Shown: piece by piece, positions 43,860 to 54,225 of the stretch
Numbering within the stretch: the stretch's first letter is position 1
Layout: the number at the start of each line of letters is the position of its first letter
Assembly: GCF_018130465.1 (NCBI RefSeq)
Contig: NZ_JAFCKJ010000004.1
Span: 248,001 to 312,000 of the forward strand
DNA: 64,000 nucleotides
Source: Bradyrhizobium canariense
Lineage (GTDB): Bacteria > Pseudomonadota > Alphaproteobacteria > Rhizobiales > Xanthobacteraceae
Direction: 5' to 3'
Notes under the pieces: generated by a model
Databases searched by the model: none
The model's input: the letters and a program-made list of their open reading frames with translations, nothing else
Told to the model about the DNA's origin: nothing
Made by a program: the position numbers and the translations under genes

Positions 43860-45011
43860 ATGACCGCGACTGCCACCTCAAATGCTGCCGGCTCCGCCGC
43901 CTGGGCGGATACGCTGCTGTTGTCGTTCGCGCAGGCCGGCTATGTCAGGGCCGAGCCCGCCATCCTGCAACCGGCCGAACCGTTCCTGGACCTCTCCGGC
44001 GAGGACATCCGCAAGAGCCTGTACCTGACCACGGACCTCTCCGGCGAGGAGCTCTGCCTGCGCCCGGACCTGACCATTCCGGTGGCCCGCGATTACCTCG
44101 CCTCTGGCCGTGCCGGCCAGCCGGCCGGGTTCAGTTATCTCGGTCCGGTGTTCCGCTACCGCAGCGGCCAGACCAGTGAATTCCTGCAGGCCGGCATCGA
44201 ATCGTTCGGCCGCCAGGACCGCGCCGCGGCCGATGCCGAGATGCTGGCGCTGGCGCTGGAGGCAACCGCCGCATTCGGCGTCCGCGACGTCGAGATCCGC
44301 ACCGGCGACGTGGCGCTGTTCAACGCACTGCTCGACGCGCTCGACCTCTATCCGGTCTGGCGCCGCCGCCTGGTCAAGGATTTCAACCGCAAGATCAGCC
44401 TGGAGCAGGATCTGGAGCGGCTGGCAGCCGCGACCACCGCAACCCGCAGCGAATATGAGGGCGTGCTCGCGGCGCTCGCCGGCTCCGACCGCAAGGCGGC
44501 ACTCGCTTTCGTCACCGATCTGATGTCGATCGCCGGCACCACCAATGTCGGCGGCCGCACCACGGCCGAGATCGCCGACCGCTTCCTCGAGCAGTCGACG
44601 CTGAAAGGCGGCGCACTGCCGCGCGAGGCGATCGCCGTGCTCAAGCGCTTCCTCGGGATATCCGGCAATCCGGACGATGCCGTCGCCGAGCTGCGCGCGC
44701 TCACCACCGACGCGAAGCTCGACCTCGCTGCCGCCATCGACCAGTTCGAAAGCCGGGTCGGCTTCATGGCGGCGCGCGGTATCGACGTGAAGCAGACCCG
44801 TTTCTCGACCGCGTTCGGGCGCGGGCTCGACTACTACACCGGCTTCGAATTCGAGCTGCATCATAGGGGCAACGGCGCCGAGCCGCTGGTTGCCGGCGGC
44901 CGCTATGACGGGCTGATGACCCAGCTTGGATCGGCCGAGCCGATCGCCGCGGTCGGTTTCTCGGTCTGGGTGGATGCGCTGACCCGGATCGGCCGCAAGG
45001 TGGGAGCTTAA
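43860..45011 (+). CDS. hisZ: ATP phosphoribosyltransferase regulatory subunit HisZ
   Basis: 383 aa; HisRS-like without tRNA-binding domain. Conserved class II fold: LYLTTDLSGEELCLRPDLTIPVARDYL, YLGPVFRYR (motif 2 region) and GRGLDYYTGFEFE, AGGRYDGL (motif 3 region). HisZ needs HisG to make the first enzyme of histidine synthesis. hisG starts 3 bp after its stop. ATG 43860 chosen by alignment to the family. Confidence 0.93.
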   Translation: MTATATSNAAGSAAWADTLLLSFAQAGYVRAEPAILQPAEPFLDLSGEDIRKSLYLTTDLSGEELCLRPDLTIPVARDYLASGRAGQPAGFSYLGPVFRYRSGQTSEFLQAGIESFGRQDRAAADAEMLALALEATAAFGVRDVEIRTGDVALFNALLDALDLYPVWRRRLVKDFNRKISLEQDLERLAAATTATRSEYEGVLAALAGSDRKAALAFVTDLMSIAGTTNVGGRTTAEIADRFLEQSTLKGGALPREAIAVLKRFLGISGNPDDAVAELRALTTDAKLDLAAAIDQFESRVGFMAARGIDVKQTRFSTAFGRGLDYYTGFEFELHHRGNGAEPLVAGGRYDGLMTQLGSAEPIAAVGFSVWVDALTRIGRKVGA

Positions 45012-45014
45012 GTC

Positions 45015-45992
45015 ATGAGCGCGCCATTCGTTCTGGCCGTTCCCTCCAAGGGCCGCCTTCAGGAAAACACCGAGGCCTTCTTCGCCCGCGCCGGGCTAAA
45101 GCTGTCGAAGGCGGGCGGCGCACGCGACTATCGCGGCACGCTCGCAGGCCTCGACAATGTCGAGGTCGCCTATCTCTCGGCGAGCGAGATCGCCTCGCAG
45201 CTGTCCCGCGGCTCGGCACATCTCGGCGTCACCGGAGAAGATCTGGTGCGCGAGACCATCGCGGACGCCGACAAGCGCGTCTCCCTGATCGAAGGCCTCG
45301 GCTTCGGCTATGCCGACGTCGTCGTCGCGGTGCCGCAGGCGTGGATCGACGTCCGCACCATGGCCGACCTCGACGACGTCACCACCGGCTTCCGCGAGCA
45401 GCATCACATGCGGATGCGGGTCGCGACCAAGTTCATCAACCTCACCCGCGCCTTCTTCCAGAGCCAGGGCATCACCGATTACCGCATCGTCGAAAGCACA
45501 GGCGCGACCGAAGGCGCGCCGGCCGCCGGCAGCGCCGAGTTGATCGTCGACATCACCACGACCGGCGCGACGCTCGCCGCCAACGGATTGCGGGTGCTCG
45601 ACGACGGCGTGATCCTGCGCAGCCAGGCCAATCTGGTCGCCTCAAGGGACGCCGATTGGTCGCCGCAGGCGCGGGAGACCGCGCGAATCATCCTCGACCA
45701 CATCGCGGCGCGGGCGCGGGCCAACAAATACCGCGAAGTCCGCACCCGCTTCCGCCAGTGCGACGCGGCCATGCTCGCTGAGGCCCACGAGCGCTTCGGC
45801 GTCGAAGCCCCGTTCGGCGGGCCGACCTCGTCGGGCATGCTCACGCTGCACTGCCCGCCGGGCCAGCTCTATGCACTCGCGAGCTTCCTGCGCGGGCATG
45901 GCGCCGAGACCGTCTCGGTGGTTTCGCTGGATTACGTGTTCGACCGGGAGAACCCGCTGTTCGCCAGGCTCGAGGCGTTCCTGCGGCAGTGA
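45015..45992 (+). CDS. hisG: ATP phosphoribosyltransferase catalytic subunit HisG
   Basis: 325 aa, catalysing ATP plus PRPP to phosphoribosyl-ATP. The core (about residues 5-220) shows [21 protein letters not shown] and the PRPP-loop region [18 protein letters not shown]. Most HisG partnered by HisZ are about 210-230 aa; here an extra C-terminal region of about 95 residues follows ([17 protein letters not shown] ... [11 protein letters not shown]). Both HisZ and a long HisG are thus present. Confidence 0.93.
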   Translation: MSAPFVLAVPSKGRLQENTEAFFARAGLKLSKAGGARDYRGTLAGLDNVEVAYLSASEIASQLSRGSAHLGVTGEDLVRETIADADKRVSLIEGLGFGYADVVVAVPQAWIDVRTMADLDDVTTGFREQHHMRMRVATKFINLTRAFFQSQGITDYRIVESTGATEGAPAAGSAELIVDITTTGATLAANGLRVLDDGVILRSQANLVASRDADWSPQARETARIILDHIAARARANKYREVRTRFRQCDAAMLAEAHERFGVEAPFGGPTSSGMLTLHCPPGQLYALASFLRGHGAETVSVVSLDYVFDRENPLFARLEAFLRQ

Positions 45993-46079
45993 GCCTCAGG
46001 TCCGTTCAGCGTAGCGACAGCAAACGGCAGCTACCATATGCTGTTGAGATGACCTTGAACGCCTCTGGAACCTTGATCG

Positions 46080-47141
46080 ATGACGCTGGGCTCTGACGTT
46101 TCCGGCATGACGACCGCCGCGGCAAGCGCCGCCGCGAAGGGACTGTCGATTGTCGTCCCCGTCTACAACGAAGCGGCGGGCCTCGCCGCCTTGCACCAGC
46201 GCATCTGCGATCTCGCAAAGACCTTGCGGCAGCGCTATCGCCTGCCTTGCGAGGTCGTCTATGTCGACGACGGCAGCGCGGACGCGACGCTGTCGATCGC
46301 CCGCTCACTGCCGGCCGACGCGGTCGACGTCCAGGTGGTGTCGCTGTCGCGCAATTTCGGCAAGGAGGCCGCGCTGATGGCCGGCCTCGACCATGCCCGG
46401 CTCGGCGCGGTGCTGTTCATGGACGGCGACGGCCAGCATCCGCCGTCGCTGGTCGAGCAACTGGTGCGGCACTGGATCGAGGACGGCTACGACGTCGTCT
46501 ATACCGCCAAGGCGCATCGCGACAACGAGCCCTTCCTGCGGCGGCTCGCCGGACGGGGCTTCTACGCCCTGATCAATTGGGGCGCGCGCCAGAAGATCCC
46601 CGAAGACGCCGGCGACTTCCGCCTGCTTTCGCCGCGCGCGGTGGCGGCACTCAGGCAGCTGCCGGAGCGCAACCGCTTCTTCAAAGGCCTCGCGAGCTGG
46701 ATCGGCTTCCGCCAGATCCGCGTCGATTACGAGCCCGCGCCGCGCACCCATGGCGTGACAACCTTCAGCGCCGCGCGCCTGCTTGGTCTTTCGATCGAAG
46801 GCGTGACCTCGTTCTCGGTGGCGCCGCTACGCTTCGCCAGCCTGCTCGGCGTGATCCTCGCCGGTGGCGCCTTCCTGTTCGGTCTGTCGATCCTCTGGGA
46901 GGTCTTGACCACCGGCAAGCAGGTGCCCGGCTATCCCTCGCTCGTGATCGGCCTGATGACGATCGGCGGCGTGCAGCTCATCATGATCGGCATCGTCGGC
47001 GAATATATCGGCAAGATCCTCTCCGAGCTGAAGGCGCGCCCGATCTACTTCGTCGCCGAGCACAGTGAAAAGCATTTCGAGACCGACAAGGCCCAGGACG
47101 CTTCAAGCCAGGACGCCTCGAAGCGGACGGCGGCCGAATGA
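46080..47141 (+). CDS. GT2 glycosyltransferase, DPM1/ArnC-like, with membrane anchor
   Basis: 353 aa. Typical polyprenyl-phosphate glycosyltransferase: SIVVPVYNEAAG near residue 23, VDDGSAD, DGDGQHPP (DxD-type) and a conserved RNRFFKGL. Two membrane helices at the C-terminus (about 255-275 and 290-315), as in DPMS/ArnC/PglI. It probably moves a sugar to undecaprenyl phosphate on the inner face of the membrane. ATG 46107 is a possible later start. A deacetylase overlaps its stop by 4 bp. Confidence 0.88.
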   Translation: MTLGSDVSGMTTAAASAAAKGLSIVVPVYNEAAGLAALHQRICDLAKTLRQRYRLPCEVVYVDDGSADATLSIARSLPADAVDVQVVSLSRNFGKEAALMAGLDHARLGAVLFMDGDGQHPPSLVEQLVRHWIEDGYDVVYTAKAHRDNEPFLRRLAGRGFYALINWGARQKIPEDAGDFRLLSPRAVAALRQLPERNRFFKGLASWIGFRQIRVDYEPAPRTHGVTTFSAARLLGLSIEGVTSFSVAPLRFASLLGVILAGGAFLFGLSILWEVLTTGKQVPGYPSLVIGLMTIGGVQLIMIGIVGEYIGKILSELKARPIYFVAEHSEKHFETDKAQDASSQDASKRTAAE

Positions 47142-47983
47142 GCGCGGCCGCGCCGCCGCGGCGGATCTGGCTCTGCGCCGACGATTACGGCATCAGCCCG
47201 GGCGTCAATCGTGCCATCCGCGACCTGATCGAACGCGGCCGTCTCAACGCCACCTCGGTGATGATGGTGGGACCTGCGATCGAGCGCAGCGAGATCGAGG
47301 CGCTCCAGACGGCAGCGAAAACGAGCCCGCGCTGCGCGATCGGATTGCACGTGACATTGTCGGCACCGTTCCGGCCGCTCACCATGCATTTCCGCCCGCT
47401 CGACGGCGACATGTTTCTCCCGTTTCCGAAACTGCTGCGCGCGGGCCTTGCGCGAAGGCTCGACCGCGAATTCTTTCGCAACGAGGTCAAGGCGCAGCTG
47501 GCGGCCTTCGCGAAAGGGTTCGGGCGCGCGCCTGACTTCGTCGACGGCCATCAGCATGTGCAGCTCTACCCGCAGGTGCGCGACGGCTTTGTCGATGCGG
47601 TGAGCGAAGGCGCGCCGAACGCCTGGGTGCGCCAGGGCGGCCGCGACCTGCCGCTGATACAGCGGCTGGCCTCACCGAAAGCCATGGTGCTCGACATCCT
47701 CAGCGCGCAATTCCGCCGCCGTGCCGGCAGCGCGGGCCTGAGCTTCAATCCCGGCTTCGCCGGCGCCTATGATTTCACGCAAGCGGCCGATTTCGGTGCG
47801 TTGATGCGGCAATTCCTCGAGGGCCTGCCGGATGGCGGCCTCATCATGTGCCATCCCGGCTTCGTCGACGACGTCCTCTCCGGGCTCGACCCAATGACGG
47901 ATGTCCGCGAACGCGAGCACGAGTATCTCGCCGGCAATGCCTTCGCGCGCCTGCTGGCGGATAGCGGCGTCACGCTGGGGTGA
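47138..47983 (+). CDS. ChbG/HpnK-family carbohydrate deacetylase
   Basis: 281 aa YdjC-type fold. Metal site: DD at residues 15-16 (LCADDYGIS) and the H-x-H in VDGHQHVQLYP, with MCHPGF near the C-terminus. The family removes N-acetyl groups from sugars; HpnK acts on hopanoid-linked sugar. ATGA overlap with the GT2 gene points to a product handed directly between the two, for instance deacetylation of a lipid-linked amino sugar. No hopanoid genes are visible nearby. Confidence 0.88.
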   Translation: MSAAAPPRRIWLCADDYGISPGVNRAIRDLIERGRLNATSVMMVGPAIERSEIEALQTAAKTSPRCAIGLHVTLSAPFRPLTMHFRPLDGDMFLPFPKLLRAGLARRLDREFFRNEVKAQLAAFAKGFGRAPDFVDGHQHVQLYPQVRDGFVDAVSEGAPNAWVRQGGRDLPLIQRLASPKAMVLDILSAQFRRRAGSAGLSFNPGFAGAYDFTQAADFGALMRQFLEGLPDGGLIMCHPGFVDDVLSGLDPMTDVREREHEYLAGNAFARLLADSGVTLG

Positions 47984-48143
47984 AACCGACGGAAGCGGGT
48001 CGTGCGAGAAAGCAGGCCTTGCGGTAAAACAGCCCTTGCGAGGCAGCTTGTCGCATACCGAAATTTAATCCTGCCGGCACTGTTGGGGCCACAATGGAAC
48101 CCTACATCTCCCTCGCGCTTGTTTTGCGCGAGGGAGACTGATC

Positions 48144-48962
48144 ATGACGCCGCAGGAACGCCAGCTTGTCGACGACCTTTTCGACCGGCTTTCGAAACTG
48201 GAAAACGCACCGCGCGATCCCGACGCGATCGCCGCGATCTCCGACGGCCTGCGCAAGGCGCCCGGCGCGATCTATGCGCTGGTGCAGACCGTGCTGTTGC
48301 AGGACGAAGCGCTGAAGCGCGCCCATGCCCGCATCCAGGAACTGGAGGCGGGGCAGGCGCCCGAGCAGGCGCAGTCCGGCGGTTTCCTGGACACCATGCG
48401 CGACACGCTGTTCGGTGGGGGCCCGTCGCGCGGCTCGGTTCCGAACGTGCCGCCGCGTGACTCACGGCCGGTCTGGAACACCGGTCAGGCGATGCCGCAG
48501 GCACAGCCGGGCTATGGCCAGCCGCCTTACGGGCAGGCTCCCGGCCAGGGCCAGGGACAAGGTTATGGCGCTCCGCCGATGGGCGGGGGCGGCGGCTCGT
48601 TCCTGGGCACGGCAGCGGCGGCTGCGGCCGGCGTCGTCGGCGGCTCGCTGCTGCTCTCCAGCATCCGCGGCATGATGGGCGGCGGATCGCACCAGGCTTT
48701 TGGCGACACCAACGCCTTGGGTGACCGCAGCGGCAGCCCATGGAGCGGCAGCGACCAGTCCGGTGGCTCGCTTTCGCGCGATGCCGGCCTCAACGATATC
48801 GGCTCCAACCGCGACAGCGGCGACTCGCGCCAGAGCTTCGCAGATCAGGCGTCGAACGACGATCGGAATGACACCGATCAGAACGACAACGGCGACGACA
48901 ATGTCGATCTCGCCGACGACAGCGATTTCGGCAATGACGACGGCGGCAGCGACTACGCCTGA
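48144..48962 (+). CDS. DUF2076 domain protein
   Basis: 272 aa. The N-terminal 70 residues (MTPQERQLVDDLFDRLSK, DEALKRAHARIQELE) are the helical DUF2076 core; it continues into a Gly/Pro/Gln-rich segment, a short hydrophobic GTAAAAAAGVVGGSLLLSSIRGMM, and a Ser/Asp/Asn-rich acidic tail ending DGGSDYA. The hydrophobic part may be a membrane or periplasmic anchor. Seen in many alphaproteobacteria; function unknown. Confidence 0.85.
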   Translation: MTPQERQLVDDLFDRLSKLENAPRDPDAIAAISDGLRKAPGAIYALVQTVLLQDEALKRAHARIQELEAGQAPEQAQSGGFLDTMRDTLFGGGPSRGSVPNVPPRDSRPVWNTGQAMPQAQPGYGQPPYGQAPGQGQGQGYGAPPMGGGGGSFLGTAAAAAAGVVGGSLLLSSIRGMMGGGSHQAFGDTNALGDRSGSPWSGSDQSGGSLSRDAGLNDIGSNRDSGDSRQSFADQASNDDRNDTDQNDNGDDNVDLADDSDFGNDDGGSDYA

Positions 48963-48987
48963 GGCTGCTCCTTGCGCCAAACAAAAG

Positions 48988-49012
48988 CGGCCGCCCATGG
49001 GGCGGCCGTTTT
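48988..49012. terminator. terminator between DUF2076 and L,D-transpeptidase genes
   Basis: CGGCCGCCC and GGGCGGCCG arms with a 3-nt loop, followed by TTTT on the plus strand and preceded by AAAA, so it can work for both convergent genes. Confidence 0.85.
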
Positions 49013-49031
49013 CATTTCGAAGCTCGGAGCC

Positions 49032-49832
49032 TCACATCACCACGACCCGGGTGCCGACATTGACGCGGCCGTAGAGGTCGATGACGTCCTCGTTGCGCAT
49101 GCGGATGCAGCCCGAGGAGACGTTGGTGCCGATGGTCCAGGGCTCATTGGAGCCGTGGATACGGTAGAGCGTCGAGCCGAGATACATCGCGCGCGCACCG
49201 AGCGGATTTTCCGGGCCGCCTTCCATATGCCTGGGCAGGTCGGGGCGACGCGCGATCATTTCGGCCGGCGGCGTCCAGTCCGGCCATTCGCGCTTGGCCG
49301 TGATCGACTTCACGCCGGACCAGGTGAAGCCGGGACGCCCGACGCCAATGCCGTAGCGCATCGCGCGGCCGTTGCCCTCGACGAGATAGAGGAACTTGTT
49401 CGGCGTATCGACCACGATCGTGCCGGCGCTTTCGTTGCCGCTATAGTCAACGAGTTGTTTCTCGAATCTCGGGTCGAACTGACGCTGCCGCGGATCGACC
49501 GCCTCCTGCTGGAGACCTGCGCCCTGCATCTGCGGCTCGCCCATCGGCGGCAGGCGGCGCTGGTCATAATAACCGGGCTGCTGCTGATACATCGGCTGCT
49601 GCGGAGCGTAGGCCGGACCGCGACCGGGCCCGTCGCCGAACATGAACTCGATGAAGCCGCCGCCCATGTTCGAACTGGAGGCGACGCGCACCGGGGCAGG
49701 CGGCACCTGCGGCTGGTAGAGCACCGCGGGCGGATCGTTCGGCACGCTATTGTCGAAGGCGCTGGCGCTGTTGGCGCCGGCAATGAAGGTGCAAGCGCTG
49801 CCAAGCAGCGCGACAGACATTTTCTTGAACAT
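49032..49832 (-). CDS. secreted L,D-transpeptidase (YkuD family)
   Basis: 266 aa from ATG 49832. Signal peptide (SVALLGSACTFIAGANSASA), then a Gln/Pro/Met-rich linker (about 60-115), and the YkuD domain from about 140. The catalytic signature is HGSNEPWTIGTNVSSGCIRM with Cys near residue 241, plus upstream NKFLYLVEGNGRAMRYGIGVGRPGF. It makes 3-3 crosslinks or attaches proteins to peptidoglycan in the periplasm; which, cannot be told. The linker suggests reach through the cell wall. Confidence 0.93.
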   Translation of the reverse strand: MFKKMSVALLGSACTFIAGANSASAFDNSVPNDPPAVLYQPQVPPAPVRVASSSNMGGGFIEFMFGDGPGRGPAYAPQQPMYQQQPGYYDQRRLPPMGEPQMQGAGLQQEAVDPRQRQFDPRFEKQLVDYSGNESAGTIVVDTPNKFLYLVEGNGRAMRYGIGVGRPGFTWSGVKSITAKREWPDWTPPAEMIARRPDLPRHMEGGPENPLGARAMYLGSTLYRIHGSNEPWTIGTNVSSGCIRMRNEDVIDLYGRVNVGTRVVVM

Positions 49833-50146
49833 CGACGTACTCTGTACTGTTTCGTCTAGATCACATGGGTCGTGGTGAGCTGATGGCTGATCCGCACCCG
49901 CGACGTGGTCAATAAAGAGCAAAAGCCGTTTTGTTTGGTAAACGGAAACGGCGTTTCGATTCACCACGTCGTCGGCAGCGGTGCAATTTGCCGATCAGCG
50001 TTTATTTTCGATGAATGCCGCAAACGCATGGTTAATCGGCCGTTTGCGCGCCGTCGCACGCGGCCGCACGACAGTTCCGGCTGTGAACTTCGTGTTAAAT
50101 CGCTTCTGTCTACAAAGACGCGTGAGTGAGGTGGGGGGAGTTCCTG
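49833..50146. other. divergent intergenic region of ldt and cheZ
   Basis: 314 bp, no gene. It presumably holds both promoters. A small hairpin CCGTTT-8 nt-AAACGG is at 49926-49945. No operator or standard promoter was identified with confidence. Confidence 0.5.
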
Positions 50147-50926
50147 ATGGCTATTCACCGCAAACGTTTTCGTGTCGAAGAGGCTATTGTCGGCGAGATG
50201 CCCAGCCCCGAAATGATTGAGGAGGCTGCGCCAATGCATAGCGAGATTATGGCCGAGCTGCGCGCGATCCGTGCACAGATGGCGAAGGGCGCTGTACCCT
50301 TGTCCGGCAGCGCTGCCATGGCGGCGATCGATGCCTCCACCGCCCACGAGCTCTCCGAAGCTCGGACCATGCTCGATACTTATCGGGCGCAGATCGAGCA
50401 GTGCGAGAAGCTGAAGGTCGAGCTCGACCTCATCCACGACGCCATCGACCGTACCAAGCGCGAGATCGCGACGCTGCACGGCAAGAGCTTCGACGGCGGC
50501 GAAATGGCCAAGGTCAACGGCGAGCTCGGCGCGGTCGTCGGCGGCACCGAACAGGCCACCCAGCAGATCCTCGAAGCCGCCGAGTCGATCGACCAGGCGG
50601 CCAGCGCTATGTCCAAGGTGCAATCGGCCGATCAGCAGAAGCGGCTCGCCGACGATATCCAGGAACGCGTCATTTCGATCTTCGAAGCCTGCAACTTCCA
50701 GGACCTGACCGGCCAGCGCATCAGCAAGGTCATGACCACGATGAAGTTCATCGAGCAGCACATCAACTCCATGATGGAGATCTGGGGCGGCGTCGACGCG
50801 ATCAAGTCCCACGTCGTGCCGCAGGTCGACACCCGCAGCGACGACGACAAGCTTCTCAACGGCCCGAAGCTCGCCGGCGACATCGGCCACGCCTCGCAGG
50901 ACGACATCGACGCGCTGTTCGACTGA
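50147..50926 (+). CDS. cheZ: CheZ-type protein phosphatase of CheY
   Basis: 259 aa. Long helical protein with the phosphatase signature NFQDLTGQRI (Asp186 to Gln190; the Gln inserts into the CheY site), and a terminal SQDDIDALFD tail that in CheZ binds CheY. The helical hairpin between about 100 and 220 is as expected. It dephosphorylates CheY~P and so shortens chemotactic signals. A GGGGGAG ribosome site precedes the ATG. No chemotaxis operon adjoins; a solitary CheY gene is at 2.9 kb. Confidence 0.9.
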   Translation: MAIHRKRFRVEEAIVGEMPSPEMIEEAAPMHSEIMAELRAIRAQMAKGAVPLSGSAAMAAIDASTAHELSEARTMLDTYRAQIEQCEKLKVELDLIHDAIDRTKREIATLHGKSFDGGEMAKVNGELGAVVGGTEQATQQILEAAESIDQAASAMSKVQSADQQKRLADDIQERVISIFEACNFQDLTGQRISKVMTTMKFIEQHINSMMEIWGGVDAIKSHVVPQVDTRSDDDKLLNGPKLAGDIGHASQDDIDALFD

Positions 50927-50950
50927 GCGAACGCGACACTCTGAAAAACA

Positions 50951-50978
50951 AAACGCCGGCGCAAGCCGGCGTTTTTGT
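50951..50978 (+). terminator. cheZ terminator
   Basis: AAACGCCGGC-GCAA-GCCGGCGTTT followed by TTTGTTTTC. Strong hairpin with a T tract. Confidence 0.9.
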
Positions 50979-50996
50979 TTTCTATCGTCCCCCGCT

Positions 50997-51096
50997 GTCA
51001 TCGTCCGCGCAGGCGGACGATCCAGTATTCCAGAGACGGCAATGATTGAGCCGAGAAGCCGCGGCGTACTGGATGCCCCGCCTTCGCGGGGCATGA
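50997..51096. repeat. palindromic repeat family B, copy 2 (short)
   Basis: 100 bp, related to 55457-55592 but lacking about 35 bp in the right half. Contains GCGGCGTACTGGATGCCCCG. Confidence 0.82.
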
Positions 51097-51110
51097 CGGA
51101 AGAGAGAAAT

Positions 51111-51632
51111 TCACGCCCTCGGCGCGCAGCGGACGTAGACCATGTTGCCGTAGCGGGTGGCGGCGTCCTTGTCGATGAAGCGGGTGATGAGGACGCGGCC
51201 GTCGAAGGAGACGATCTCGCGGTCCTGCTCGCCGGGCGTCGGACCCGCCGGCCCGATATAGTTCTTGCCGCTGGGCGAACCCTTCAGCCGCAGTTCCTGC
51301 GGTGTTGCCTGGTCCGCCAGATGCATGATCACGCCGCCGGAGGAGCCGGCGGTGATCACGTAAGGATTTTTACATTGGGCCCGGGCAGCCGCCTCGGTGC
51401 GGGCGCGGTCGGCCGGGTTCTGGAACGAGGCGAGGCCCCAGCGCCCGACGATCTCGTCGGCGCGGATCGAGGCGGGCATTTCCGGACCGGTGCCGGGCTC
51501 GGCCTCGGGGGGCGGTGAGGACGAAGAGAAGGACGGCAGGCTCATGCCGCCGCCGCAAGCGCCAAGCAGCAGCGCCAAGCAAGAGGCCGCCGCCAGATTG
51601 GCGACCGTGCGCGCGTGAGCTGAACTGATCAT
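51111..51632 (-). CDS. lipoprotein of unknown function
   Basis: 173 aa from ATG 51632. A lipobox LALLLGAC at about residues 18-25 shows lipid attachment. The mature protein begins GGGMSLPSFSSSSPP, then a compact domain (IRADEIVGRWGLASFQNPADR, AAARAQCKNPYVITAG) with two cysteines (Cys near 88 and 170) that might pair. No family recognised by me. Stands alone between cheZ repeats and groES. Confidence 0.78.
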   Translation of the reverse strand: MISSAHARTVANLAAASCLALLLGACGGGMSLPSFSSSSPPPEAEPGTGPEMPASIRADEIVGRWGLASFQNPADRARTEAAARAQCKNPYVITAGSSGGVIMHLADQATPQELRLKGSPSGKNYIGPAGPTPGEQDREIVSFDGRVLITRFIDKDAATRYGNMVYVRCAPRA

Positions 51633-51788
51633 GGCATTCCCCCGGACAAAACCATGGCCGCACCCCTTTTGCAGCCAAGCGCAAAACCGCCGCCGGAGCA
51701 ATGACGTCCATTTATACGCCGGCGCCCCGAACAAGTTTCCAATGTCACCATCCTATATCCGTCTCACCAATCGCTTAACCACCTTTGC

Positions 51789-51817
51789 TTGACAGGATCG
51801 CGGCCAAGCCATATTCC
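51789..51817 (+). promoter_or_regulatory. groESL promoter
   Basis: TTGACA (51789-51794), 17-bp spacer, TATTCC (51812-51817). Places the transcript start just upstream of the CIRCE element. Confidence 0.8.
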
Positions 51818-51828
51818 CGGGCTCACTA

Positions 51829-51855
51829 TTAGCACTCGGAAAGACCGATTGCTAA
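51829..51855 (+). promoter_or_regulatory. CIRCE operator (HrcA-binding) of groESL
   Basis: TTAGCACTC-N9-GATTGCTAA, matching the CIRCE consensus (TTAGCACTC-N9-GAGTGCTAA) except for one base. It lies in the 5' untranslated region directly after the promoter, the classic location for HrcA repression released by heat. Confidence 0.93.
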
Positions 51856-51947
51856 GCGCACCGTTCGATCCTTGGCAAGAGGGTGGACGGAAGCGCCGCC
51901 CCACCCACTTCCACTACTTCCGAAGCGAGCCTCCAAAGGGAAACGTC

Positions 51948-52244
51948 ATGGCTAAATCCAAATTTCGTCCGCTGCATGACCGTGTCGTGGTCAAACGTAT
52001 CGACGCCGAGGAAAAGACCAGGGGCGGCATCATCATTCCGGACACCGCCAAGGAAAAGCCGTCCCAGGGCGAAGTCGTCGCCGTCGGCCCCGGCGGTCGC
52101 GACGAGGCCGGCAAGCTGATCCCGATCGACCTCAAGGTCGGCGACCGCGTGCTGTTCGGCAAGTGGTCGGGCACCGAGGTCAAGATCGACAACGAAGAGC
52201 TCCTGATCATGAAGGAGTCGGACATCATGGGCGTAATGGCCTAA
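51948..52244 (+). CDS. groES: co-chaperonin GroES
   Basis: 98 aa. It starts [17 protein letters not shown] and has the mobile-loop [21 protein letters not shown] precedes the ATG. GroES caps the GroEL ring. Expressed from the CIRCE-controlled promoter with groL, which follows by 148 bp. Confidence 0.98.
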   Translation: MAKSKFRPLHDRVVVKRIDAEEKTRGGIIIPDTAKEKPSQGEVVAVGPGGRDEAGKLIPIDLKVGDRVLFGKWSGTEVKIDNEELLIMKESDIMGVMA

Positions 52245-52274
52245 GGCCATCAGCCTGAACAGCCGCTGAATGTC

Positions 52275-52300
52275 ATGCCCGGGTCGCGCGATCCGGGCAT
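52275..52300. repeat. REP-like hairpin inside the groES-groL spacer
   Basis: ATGCCCGG and CCGGGCAT arms around a 10-nt loop, flanked by GTC and CCATC. This looks like the short 'gtcATGCCCGGG...' repeat common in Bradyrhizobium. It lies inside the transcript and could set mRNA processing or stability. Confidence 0.75.
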
Positions 52301-52341
52301 CCATCGTTCCGCCGGGTTCGACTTCGGACCCCCGGACATGA

Positions 52342-54024
<1,683 letters not shown>

Positions 54025-54050
54025 GGCCGATCCTCAGCCCACAGTGTTGC

Positions 54051-54080
54051 GAAGGCCGCCTCCGGGCGGCCTTCTTTTTT
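54051..54080 (+). terminator. groESL terminator
   Basis: GAAGGCCGCC-TCCG-GGCGGCCTTC followed by six T. Canonical intrinsic terminator 26 bp after groL. Confidence 0.95.
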
Positions 54081-54155
54081 GCCGATCATGGCCCGTGCTT
54101 TCCAATTCAACCGGCGGCCAAAACCCACTACGGTGACGCCCGATTCGAATTGTTT

Positions 54156-54204
54156 GGGCATGATCTTATCGGAAAACCGCTTCGCACTTTTCCGGATCAT
54201 GCCC
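54156..54204. repeat. palindromic dispersed repeat upstream of a secreted protein
   Basis: Perfect end arms GGGCATGATC and GATCATGCCC with inner partial symmetry (CGGAAAA / TTTTCCGG). Resembles a well-known alphaproteobacterial mosaic repeat. It occurs once in this window. Confidence 0.75.
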
Positions 54205-54225
54205 CATTGCCCGGGGATTTCGTCG

